Assembly (NCBI GenBank): GCA_008477525.1
Contig: SPDT01000007.1
Span: 1,736,001 to 1,800,000 of the forward strand
Reading direction: 5' to 3'
Origin: Hypomyces perniciosus
Lineage: Eukaryota > Ascomycota > Sordariomycetes > Hypocreales > Hypocreaceae
DNA length: 64,000 bases
Made by a program: the position numbers and the translations under genes. Below the pieces are notes generated by a model. It saw nothing but the letters and a program-made list of their open reading frames with translations. It was not told where the DNA came from and made no database searches. Shown here piece by piece: positions 55,912 to 64,000 of the stretch; position 1 is the first letter of the stretch, and the number at the start of each line of letters is the position of its first letter.

Positions 55912-57494
55912 ATGGCCGGTCGCGGCGAACGCTGGGATCGCGATCGCCTTGTTGTCGAGAGGGATCGAGAGCAAGAAAGGGGCCGCTTTGTGGAGGATGA
56001 CCGAATCTATATGAGCGGGGGACGTGGCCGAGACCATTCAGACGAGCCCAGGTTTGGCAGGTCTTATGATGACGACATGGTTCGCGACCGGCGATACTAC
56101 GAAGACGACGTCCGCTTCGAAGGCCGTCCTGAGCCCCGAAGAGAGCCAAGAGAGCCAAGAGAGCCGCCATACGAACGTCGAGTCGTCATGGAAAAAGAGC
56201 GCGATCGCGAGTACTATCGTGACTCTTCCCCTCGTCGTCCAGCTTTCCTCCGTCGTCAGTCTTCTCTAGACACCCACGACCGTCGTCCACTCCACCGAAT
56301 CTACGATCGGGAGGAATACCCACCGCCCGCTCGACGTGAGGATGTCCGCCGTGATGACTACCGGGCTCCTGCATACACTCCTATTCCTCTCCCCAAGGCC
56401 CGAGGCCTGCCACCACCCCGGCGATACGACGATCGTTTTTACGAAGATATTCAAGTCCACGAGCATGAGCGCTATGATGATTACCCTCCCTTCCAGGAGC
56501 GCATCGTTGAACGTGAGATTGTGAAAGAAAAAGAAAAGGAGAAGCGAGACAGGAGCAAAGAGTCACGCTCAACTCGGGGCCGCAGTCGTCGTGGCAGATC
56601 TCGATCATCGAAAACGTCTACTCGCCGATCATCTAGTAGCAGCAGTAGTAGCAGCAGCAGCGGAGGTACCACTGTTCGTAGCGAGTACCCCAAGAAGGGA
56701 AAGACGAGAATTCCTGCGAGATTGGTGTCCAAGCGGGCTCTCATCGAGATTGGCTACCCATTTGTCGAGGAGGTTTGTATCCACTCTTTCAAAGCTCCAT
56801 GCAGTGGCGTTGCTAATCCATTGCTGCAGGGAAATGTGATTGTCGTCCAAAAGGCCTTGGGTCAGGAAAACATCGACGAGCTTCTCAAGCTAAGCGAGGA
56901 GTATAAGAAGAGTGAGTTGACATCTCTCAGACCTTGTTGCCCTTCCAGACGCTGACTGGACACAAATAAATAGGCGATATGGAAGTTGCTGCCGCTCGAT
57001 CTTCTGCTGGCGATATTATCCGGGAGCGTAGAGAAGAGCTAATCATTGAAGCACCGGCACCTCCCCAGACAATCGTTATTCCTGCGCCCCCGCCGCCCCC
57101 ACCTGTCATTGTAGAGGCTTGCCCTCCCAATGTTGAGGTGGTGGACAAGACAGTCTATCACGAGGTGTCTCCGTCGCGGGCCAGCAGCGACTGGAGTCAC
57201 CATCACCACCATCACCATCATGGCGGCGAATACGAACTGGTCGAGCGCCATCGTTCCCGGTCACGAAGCAAAAAGGACATCCGCGCCGAGATCCGCGCGC
57301 TGGAGAAGGAACTTGCACACCGACCTAAGCGCGAGTACGGGGAGCGCGAAATTATTCGAACTGAGAGACTGCCAGATGGGCAGCTTATCGTGTACGAAGA
57401 ACAGGTGGAGAGGTTAGTGCCGGCGCATAAGCCGCCACGCATCGAGAAGGACAAGAAAGGTAGGATGTCCATCAGCGTGCCAAAATACCGATGA
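55912..57494 (+). CDS. DUF8035-like Arg/Asp/Glu-rich fungal protein (487 aa)
   Basis: Exons 55912-56772, 56830-56911 and 56974-57494 join in phase (1464 nt). The first 200 residues are unusually rich in alternating charged residues (RDR, ERE, DDY) with a REP triplet repeat, then an SR-like region (RSRRGRSRSS) and a serine run from AGC/AGT codons at 56626-56661. The core domain KTRIPARLVSKRALIEIGYP continues into VIVVQKALGQENIDELLKLS, which I recognise as the fungal DUF8035 family. After a poly-Pro stretch there is an eight-histidine run (57198-57221) next to GGEYELVERHRSRSRSKK, and a final conserved helix/strand ending SVPKYR. Function unknown. Charge-patterned, SR-like composition suggests RNA or condensate association (inference). 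Confidence 0.85.
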
Positions 57495-58278
57495 AGGTGC
57501 GCCGCTTTGCCGATGCATACATCTTTTTATCTATGGACAGGGCAGCTGACCCGGACCGTACAGGACCACCACCTGGACTTGTCCGTGCCATGTTGGCCAC
57601 CCTGACTTGAACCATTCGACACGCTCCTTCAGACTTTGGAATGAAACGGAATGATAGCAATTACGTTTACTTCGGACGGCAAAATGAGACCGAACTTGAT
57701 CTCAACACCACAGTGAGAACATCGATCGGTCCCATAAATACGACATCTATGGGCATAATAAGCAATGGGAATGCGAGGCCAAATATGTGCAGCATGAGTT
57801 GAAGATGGCCGCTATGTGTGCTGATAAAAGATGTTATGACGGGATATGATATGCATTGGTAGGGGACATTATTTTCAGGATATGGTGGTCGTGGCATGGC
57901 AGGTTCACACATTTTCTCTTTTTCCGTTTGTTGGCGTACTTTATGGGACTGGCAAGACAAAGCTACGAATCTGATGAAATCACATACTGACAAACATAAT
58001 GAAACATGGGTGTATTTAGACGAAGGATTGAGTGATTGATTTTCCTGATGTCTCTATCCAGCCGCATGTGGGGTTGCAGTGATCCTAGAACTCTGGAGTT
58101 CTTGCATGCCCATTTATAAGCGTTAAGCCATGCTATGTAAGGATATCCATCTCCAATCCGCCAGGAAAGCGTATCAAACCGGGTACAGTAAACGGCAAAT
58201 GCCATCAAGTTTTGCCATATTCCTGATGGACAATCTTGGCTCTTCCAGGTTCTTAATCCGACCTTCGTCAACACCACC
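57495..58278. other. intergenic, no gene seen
   Basis: Downstream of the DUF8035 gene and upstream of the carboxypeptidase locus. Confidence 0.5.
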
Positions 58279-59887
58279 ATGATCATCTCTAATGTCGCCC
58301 TCGCAGCGGGCATTCTTGCCTATACCGCTACTGCACAGCTTATGCTGCCTCCACTCTTCAATATCAAGAGTGAGCGATCCTCCTCCATCTTCATGCATGG
58401 CGCTGGCGACGCGAAGCAACGGCCCCTCGTTGGCACACAGAGTTCCAATAGTCGCAACACTGGTCTTCCACCATACAAGGCTGGTCAATCTATGCTCATC
58501 CAACAAGATAATACGACCTGTGCAACATATGGGGAGTCACAATGGACGGGGACTATTGACGTGACAGATACGCGCCGTCTATTCTTTTGGTTCTTCAATA
58601 GCCGAAGCGATCCTGAAAACGATCCCATCGTCATCTGGCTCAACGGCGGACCGGGAAGTTCCTCTATGACCGGCTTGTTCAATGAGATGGGACCCTGCTG
58701 GCTTGATCCTGGTGCAGATTCTACCGTTCCCAACGACTTCGCTTGGAACAACAATGTATCGATTCTGTTCATAGACCAACCTGCGGGCGTGGGATTCTCC
58801 TCTCTGGCTGACGGAGCGGCAGTCCCCTCAAATGATCTTGGTGGGGCACAAGACTTCCAAATGTTCCTTAACATATTCTTCTCGGAGGTATTCCCCGACA
58901 GAGCACATTTACCCATTCACGTGGCAGCCGAGTCGTACGGTGGGCACTACGCACCGGTGTATGTCAATCATATCCTTGAATCTCGGAAATACAAACTCCA
59001 AGACGGCATTCAGGGGCAATATCACGTCACTGATCTTGGTCGATTCTGTAGTTGACTTCACAGCGCCTGCTGTTGGCGCGTATGAGCTGCTGTGCAAAGA
59101 CTTCAGACACGCTGGGCCAATCGTTAATGAAACAGCATGCGAGGCTATTCGCCTGAATATCCCGGAAGCTGAGGCACTAGGTCTCAACTGTGAAATGAGC
59201 AATGATGGACATATCTGCTGGGCTATGATTAAGTTTACTGAGGAGACGATTCATCGGTATTACGATGAAGAGGTTTCTGCGGGAAGGCGAAATCCCTATA
59301 ACAGCAAGTCAAAGCTCTACTTTAATCCCCACGATGCGTAAATGGTGTTAGTGCTAACATGTGGTCAAGTCAACCTGCCATGCCCTGACTTTCCCTGGTG
59401 TTATGACATAGCTAAAAGTAATATCACGGCGTATCTCAACCAGGGGCACATCAAGAAGGCTCTCGGGTTCCCCTCTTCGTTCACATATGAAAATTTCAAC
59501 CTGGCCATTAACCAGGCCTACGTTTACTCCAGAGTACCATTTGGACCTACAACTCGCGAGGTCGCCGCCATCCTGGATGCATACCGGACTCCCGGACTGG
59601 GTGACATCCGACTGTTGGTGTTACAGGGCAATGCGGACTACGTGCTCAATACACCGGGAAACATGTGGGCGTATGACAACCTGCGGTGGAGTGGACAGGC
59701 CGATCATCGTATCACGCCTTGGCAGGAACTCCCAGAGGAGGTGGCCACAACAGGATTCTGGAAGGGTACAGATGATGGGAGGCTTGTGTTTGTCGCAGTA
59801 GATGGAGCTGGACATATGATGCCCGGGGATGTGAGAGAGGGGGCTTACAGGATTGCACAGGGATGGATTGAGGGTGGATGGCGATGA
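58279..59887 (+). pseudogene. S10 serine carboxypeptidase gene with a frameshift and an in-frame stop
   Basis: Starts MIISNVALAAGILAYTATAQ, a good signal peptide. S10 landmarks appear in order: substrate-binding WLNGGPGSSSMTG, IDQPAGVGFS, and the catalytic Ser in AAESYGGHYAP. At about 58990-58995 the frame shifts: one surplus A relative to the expected Tyr-Asn-Ser makes the original frame stop at 59053-59055, while GNITSLILVDSVVD continues in another frame. That frame then meets TAA at 59339-59341; no intron of plausible length restores it. The remainder holds CPDFPWCYDI, the catalytic Asp in LQGNADYVLNTPG and the catalytic His in VDGAGHMMPGD. The triad is thus preserved but split. Known family role: secreted or vacuolar removal of C-terminal residues. 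Either a young pseudogene or sequence error. Confidence 0.65.
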
Positions 59888-60317
59888 TAGGGAGCTTTTG
59901 CAATGCGAATCAGCCGAGGCATCTCAGCTGTGTAAGAGCTAGAAGCGTCATAGTTCATGAAATCTCTCAAGGAGATAAGAATATATGTACCTCGGATTTG
60001 ACCCCCATCATCCATGTTAGTGAACAAGCGAACTTTGGCCATGCGGGTTCTATGTAGATCGCGGGCGGAGGTTAAAAAGAACCTAAAGAACCGATTGGGA
60101 ACGGTTCGTTGATGTGGTGGTTCAGCCGAACCTCTGTGCGAAAGCTGAGAACTTAATCATACCCCCCACGAATGAGCCGAGGCATCTTCACTATCCAGCC
60201 CTCTATAGGTAAAGGGCTGATGTGGAACAAAGGCCAGCCTCAATCTCGCCTTCATATCTGTTAATAATCCGTGATAACCAGCACTTGAATCGCCTTGATC
60301 TACTTCAGCCCATCATT
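59888..60317. other. intergenic, no gene seen
   Basis: Promoter of the hydroxylase. Contains imperfect GAACCG / CGGTTC dyads near 60090-60110. Confidence 0.45.
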
Positions 60318-61082
60318 ATGACACTCGGCTCGGTGATTGCTCTCTGGGAGCACATGGTTGCAACATACGATCCTCACACCATCGACTTCATCGGTACCAT
60401 CATCGTCCAACTCGTCTTCTGGTGGCTCCCATGCATCTTATTTGCCTCTCTCGAATCAATAGCCCCGTCCTTCTCTGAGAAGCACAAAATCCAGCCCGCC
60501 CCGAAACAGCCCACACGAAGCGACATCTTTCACGCCGTCCTCATCTCTACCCGCAACCAACCCATCACCCACGCCCTCCACTTAGGCCAAGCGTACATCG
60601 CCTACTCCAAGGGTCTTCCCCCCAGCCTCAGAGTCGAAGCCAAGCTTCCTTCTCTAGGCGAGTTCGCACAAGACTTCCTCATCTGCGTCGTCGCTCGCGA
60701 AGTCCTGTTCTATTACGCCCATCGGCTCTTCCACTGGCGACCCTTATACCGGCGCATCCACAAAACTCACCACAAGTTCACTGCACCGGTTGCGTTCGCA
60801 TCGCAGTACGCCCATCCGGTGGAACATATCGCTGCTAATACGCTGCCTATTGCTCTGCCACCGTCGCTGCTGCATACGCATGTGGTGACCATGTGGGCGT
60901 TTCTGGCGTGGCAGCTGATTGAGACGTCGACGGTGCACAGCGGTTACGATTTCTTCTACGGGGCTGCGAGGATTCATGATCGGCATCATGAGAGGTTTGA
61001 TGTATATTTCGGGGGCATTGGGCTGTTGGATTGGGTGCATGGGACGGATGAGAAGGGAGATAGGAGGAAGAAGCTGGACTAA
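60318..61082 (+). CDS. fatty acid hydroxylase / sterol desaturase superfamily enzyme (254 aa, single exon)
   Basis: The open frame reaches back to 60222 but begins with GTG; the first ATG is 60318 ([16 protein letters not shown]). Three histidine boxes of this di-iron membrane family are visible: HRLFH (about residue 135), HKTHHKF (about 147) and HDRHHERF (about 221), plus HPVEH between them. Hydrophobic segments [34 protein letters not shown] and [13 protein letters not shown] fit the usual four-helix ER layout. Length suits the small ERG3/ERG25-like members. It could act in sterol or sphingolipid modification, or in secondary metabolism; the substrate cannot be told. Confidence 0.88.
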   Translation: MTLGSVIALWEHMVATYDPHTIDFIGTIIVQLVFWWLPCILFASLESIAPSFSEKHKIQPAPKQPTRSDIFHAVLISTRNQPITHALHLGQAYIAYSKGLPPSLRVEAKLPSLGEFAQDFLICVVAREVLFYYAHRLFHWRPLYRRIHKTHHKFTAPVAFASQYAHPVEHIAANTLPIALPPSLLHTHVVTMWAFLAWQLIETSTVHSGYDFFYGAARIHDRHHERFDVYFGGIGLLDWVHGTDEKGDRRKKLD

Positions 61083-61496
61083 AAGACTTCACAATAATAA
61101 AACTTAAGGAAATGTGGCGAAAGAAAAACACTTCGTAATCACATAAATCACCTAACTGCAATCTCAAAAACCACATAAAGAGTATTCCCTTGCGTTTCTA
61201 TAACATAGAACCATAGTTGAGTCGAGGATCACTGCTCACCACTCGAAGTGTAAGTCTTCTCCATCACCCCCGTAGAAGAAAGCTCTCCTCTTCCAAAAGA
61301 ATAAACAAAGTTTTGCGAAAGTCTAGGGGCGCAATCTCCTCTTCCTCCTCATTTCCGGACTTCAAGCACTGCAGAAACTTACTGGTTTTGATGGATCCCA
61401 CTGCGTGTCTGAACTTGCCGCGAGCGAAATCCACCATTAGACGTACCGAGTCAGTAGATGGACCTCCAGGAAACGAGTTGCCCTGATACTACCATT
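61083..61496. other. intergenic between convergent genes, no gene seen
   Basis: Only terminator-side sequence for the two flanking genes. Confidence 0.5.
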
Positions 61497-62471
61497 TCAT
61501 TGCCAAACAAGCGCTGGATCGATGGCTTGCTCCGAATGAATGTCCACCGACCGCAACAAGTCTTGGAATTCAGCATCAAGCCAGACTAGGTCACTAATTG
61601 GCCTCATAAGTCGCAACGTCCGGGCACGAAGGTTTAATCCTGGTACAGCATATTCCTCCAAGGCCTTCGGCAGAGCCTGGTAGATTGCTTCTTGGAATAG
61701 TGTCTCTGACGAGTAGAGAGATTGGGCTTCTGGAGGCAGCTGAGCATAAATCTCATCACAACGCTCCTGATGGTGACTAATGTCCGTACGCCTCTTGAAA
61801 AGCTTCATCCACCGCGCATATTGTCTGTTGAGATGGCGGTTGAAGAAACGGGTTTCATTGGGGAACCCGCTGCAGAGTACAGAGCGCCACCATTCATCTA
61901 AATCACCCCCTTTGGCAAGGGGGGGCACGACGATGCCATGCTGCTCCTTCATATGCTTCTTCAATTGGCATCTTTCTTCGAATGTGTTAAAGCACTTATG
62001 ACTGCACGAAAACGGCTCGACCATCGCATATGGACAGGCAAAAAAATTGTTGTTCGGGGTTTTCATTGGTTGGACTTCTCCAAACAAGTCATTCAATTCT
62101 TTTTTGAGCCTCCTAACACCATTTCCAAGAGCTAGTACGATATAAGGATGAAGAACAGTATCGCTTTCACCTGTAGGAGCGTATTGCTGGGTAAGGGTTA
62201 AAACACCACACTCGCCTGACACAGTGCCGGAGCAAGCAAAATTATTACCATCGAATTGTTGTTCAGCTACCGGACATAGCCCAAAGTCAAAGCTGGGAGT
62301 CTGTGGTAATATTGGGTTTTGCACTGTTGGATCACTTGCTTGCGCATCTTCCGTCTCGCTCATAGCATATTCCATATATTCCCAAAACCCTTGATTATCG
62401 AACGGCTCTCCAATTCCAGCATGATAATCCCAGGAACCCCAGTTTGCTTCCTCGCTATTTGGTTGGGCCAT
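61497..62471 (-). CDS. C2H2-like zinc-finger protein, fungal orphan (324 aa)
   Basis: The open frame extends to 62525 but has no ATG before 62471 (MAQPNSEEANWGSW). The N-terminal 150 residues are acidic and Gln/Thr-rich, like an activation domain. A single Cys/His cluster follows: FACPYAMVEPFSCSHKC, then CQLKKHMKEQHG, in the arrangement of atypical fungal C2H2 fingers (cysteine pairs, then H-x4-H). The C-terminal half is helical (NRQYARWMKLFKRRTDISHH) with no known enzymatic motif. Such proteins occur often in Hypocreales as uncharacterised putative regulators. An upstream exon cannot be excluded. Confidence 0.7.
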   Translation of the reverse strand: MAQPNSEEANWGSWDYHAGIGEPFDNQGFWEYMEYAMSETEDAQASDPTVQNPILPQTPSFDFGLCPVAEQQFDGNNFACSGTVSGECGVLTLTQQYAPTGESDTVLHPYIVLALGNGVRRLKKELNDLFGEVQPMKTPNNNFFACPYAMVEPFSCSHKCFNTFEERCQLKKHMKEQHGIVVPPLAKGGDLDEWWRSVLCSGFPNETRFFNRHLNRQYARWMKLFKRRTDISHHQERCDEIYAQLPPEAQSLYSSETLFQEAIYQALPKALEEYAVPGLNLRARTLRLMRPISDLVWLDAEFQDLLRSVDIHSEQAIDPALVWQ

Positions 62472-62563
62472 CGCAGCGTTATATGTACAGCCAGCAGCAG
62501 TGTCGCAAGAGCACTCTGCCCCCACTAGACAGACCTATAGGCAAATGCATGTTATAAAGCGAT

Positions 62564-62593
62564 GGAATGTCGCACAAGGGAATGTCGCACAAG
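62564..62593. repeat. 15-bp tandem duplication
   Basis: GGAATGTCGCACAAG occurs twice in direct tandem. Confidence 0.95.
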
Positions 62594-62701
62594 GGAATCT
62601 CTAGTGAATTCGTAGATCGCTAGTCTTTCTGCTATCAAAACTCAGCTTCGTTCGGATAAGATTGAAGGGTCTAAGCAGTGAACAATAATTATGGTAAGGG
62701 A

Positions 62702-62733
62702 ATGAAGACATGATGAAGACATGATGAAGACAT
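62702..62733. repeat. 11-bp unit repeated three times
   Basis: ATGAAGACATG occurs in tandem about three times, the last copy incomplete. Confidence 0.9.
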
Positions 62734-63833
62734 AAAAACAAAGTATGAAATAGCCTACCATAGATGATGTGAGCCTTGAAGGTCAACTGAGGAGGAAGTA
62801 ATAGATAGTTTAGAACAAGTCGGGAATTCTGTTCCTTTATGCTTTACTCTCTCTCGTCTGTGTCTCTTGGCGAGACCCCACACCTCCATTTCCAAAACAT
62901 TCGGATTTTTCTTGCTTTTTTTTTTTTTTTTTGGAAAAATACAAAAAGTTGATGTCATTTTGGGAGTTTTTTCCTGAAAACTTGCATGATATGACGTCTG
63001 CAAGAATATGACGAACCAATTGGCCGTCGACTTCGGTGTCGCTTGATTGCTTGCGGATGCCCAAATGCCCTGTGAAGAAGTACTTTGTGGGGTTGTATCT
63101 TTTTTTTTTGTAAAAAAAAAAACCATAGTAGAAAATAGTAGGATTAAGTCAAGTTACGGTGCCAGCATTGTGCTTTATTTTGGCACGGTGCCACGGCCCC
63201 AGCGCTTTTTACTACTACTAGTCCTACATTTTTTTTTTCCTTTCCGTCTTTTTTTTGTTCAAAAAATAGAAGAGAATCAAATGAAATGAAAAGAAAAAAG
63301 ACCTGTTCACACACGAGAATAAATTCATTGAATCGATCAGTTCAATGCTCTCTGATTCCAGAATGATGAATCCAGTTCAAGAGTCGCGGGCCGTCCCTTA
63401 GCGCTGAACCACCCCGGACCCCCGCTGTGTTTTGCGCAGGCTCTCGCATCTTCTCCTCACCTGCTGCTCCATAATATTTCTGAAAGGCGCCAGCACAGAC
63501 GGGATGTTGGGTTCATACCTCTGGAATCGCTCAATGAATGATGAATTCTTCCAATGGATTTTCTAGCAAATCAAGTGGTTTTGTTTGTTTTTGTTTTTTT
63601 TTTGCTCAATTGGCGTCTCACAAAATATACCCCTCATAAGAATACACAGGCGAAGGGGGAACATCTAGGAGGAGTTTCTTAATTTAATACAACCTCAACA
63701 GGCGTCTTTCATGATCTCGCCCCGACCCATAGCCTGAAGCTTTCCTCCCTTCACTTATCTTAATGTTAACAGTAAAGTGATATACCATCCAAGCAGACAA
63801 AATACATCAAATGTCTAGAGCCTCATTTCCAAT

Positions 63834-64000
63834 TTATGGTAGCGTGTAGCCACCATCAATGACTAGGTTGGCCCCTGGAATTGATCGTTAGAAGGGTATT
63901 CATGTGATAGCAGATGAGAAAACAAACCGGTCATGTAGCTGCTCGCTTCACTTGCTAGGAATACATAAACGCCCTTCAATTCTGCTGGCTCGCAGAGACG
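63834..64000 (-). CDS. short-chain dehydrogenase/reductase, 3' end only
   Basis: Partial: exons 64000-63928 and 63874-63834, read in phase from the window edge, joined over a 53-nt intron (GTTTGT to CCAG). The translated end has the classical SDR C-terminal pattern: PAELKGVYVFLASEASSYMT, then GANLVIDGGYTLP and a stop. The catalytic YxxxK and the Rossmann motif lie outside the window. Substrate unknown; proteins with this ending include many NAD(P)H-dependent alcohol and sugar dehydrogenases. Confidence 0.88.

Larger units (their letters stand above)
62472..63833. other. 1.4-kb interval, no gene seen
   Basis: Contains short tandem repeats and several long T or A tracts (62919-62932, 63100-63121, 63229-63257). 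No supported gene; frames across the A/T tracts are artefacts. Confidence 0.5.

Noticed and set aside
62755..63289. Lys- and Phe-rich frames across A/T tracts
   Set aside because: Created by poly-A and poly-T runs; no gene signal.
1..64000. tRNA or rRNA genes
   Set aside because: I looked for the T-loop GGTTCGAATCC-type box and clover-leaf arms in the gaps and found no convincing case; a covariance-model scan would settle it.

Overview
The window looks like nuclear DNA of a filamentous ascomycete, probably a Sordariomycete and possibly Hypocreales (the class is inferred from protein character, not from a search). Genes carry zero to seven short introns of mostly 36-110 nt with GT/AG ends. 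Coding regions are GC-balanced, gene-poor gaps are rich in TAG/TAC microsatellites, and typical fungal families are present (PDR-type ABC transporter, Zn2Cys6 regulator, deuterolysin, DUF2293 and DUF8035 proteins). I see no rRNA, tRNA, CRISPR array or complete transposon. Exon joins were worked out by hand from splice signals and reading phase; no RNA evidence was available.

Left part (0-20 kb): a large BTB-like protein gene (minus) ends at the window edge. UBC6 (minus, ER-anchored ubiquitin-conjugating enzyme) and SAM50 (plus, mitochondrial outer-membrane barrel assembly) are divergent and share about 510 bp of upstream DNA. A 2.6 kb gene-poor gap precedes a full-length PDR ABC transporter, followed by a 6.7 kb gene-poor, microsatellite-rich gap.

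Middle (20-40 kb): a long disordered protein gene interrupted by one apparent -1 frameshift at a C run; a GNAT acetyltransferase; a 34-residue cysteine-rich mini-protein; an eight-exon Zn2Cys6 transcription factor; a tandem-GFA-domain protein; a degenerate HNH-endonuclease-like gene; a VWA-Hint (Vint) protein; and a thiolase convergent with it.

Right part (40-64 kb): a coiled-coil protein, a two-helix membrane protein, an LRRC40-like leucine-rich-repeat protein, a 216-bp MITE with long terminal inverted repeats, a DUF2293 protein, a small protein resembling a free-standing deuterolysin propeptide about 2.2 kb from a real deuterolysin gene, a DUF8035 protein, a broken S10 serine carboxypeptidase, a fatty-acid-hydroxylase-superfamily enzyme, a zinc-finger-like protein, and the 3' end of a short-chain dehydrogenase.

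The genes do not form one obvious pathway or biosynthetic cluster. The most unusual points are the VWA-Hint protein, the mini zinc protein, the propeptide-like/deuterolysin neighbours, the MITE, and four loci whose reading frames break at single bases, three of them near homopolymer runs. Those breaks could be sequence errors, pseudogenes or (in one case) programmed frameshifting.
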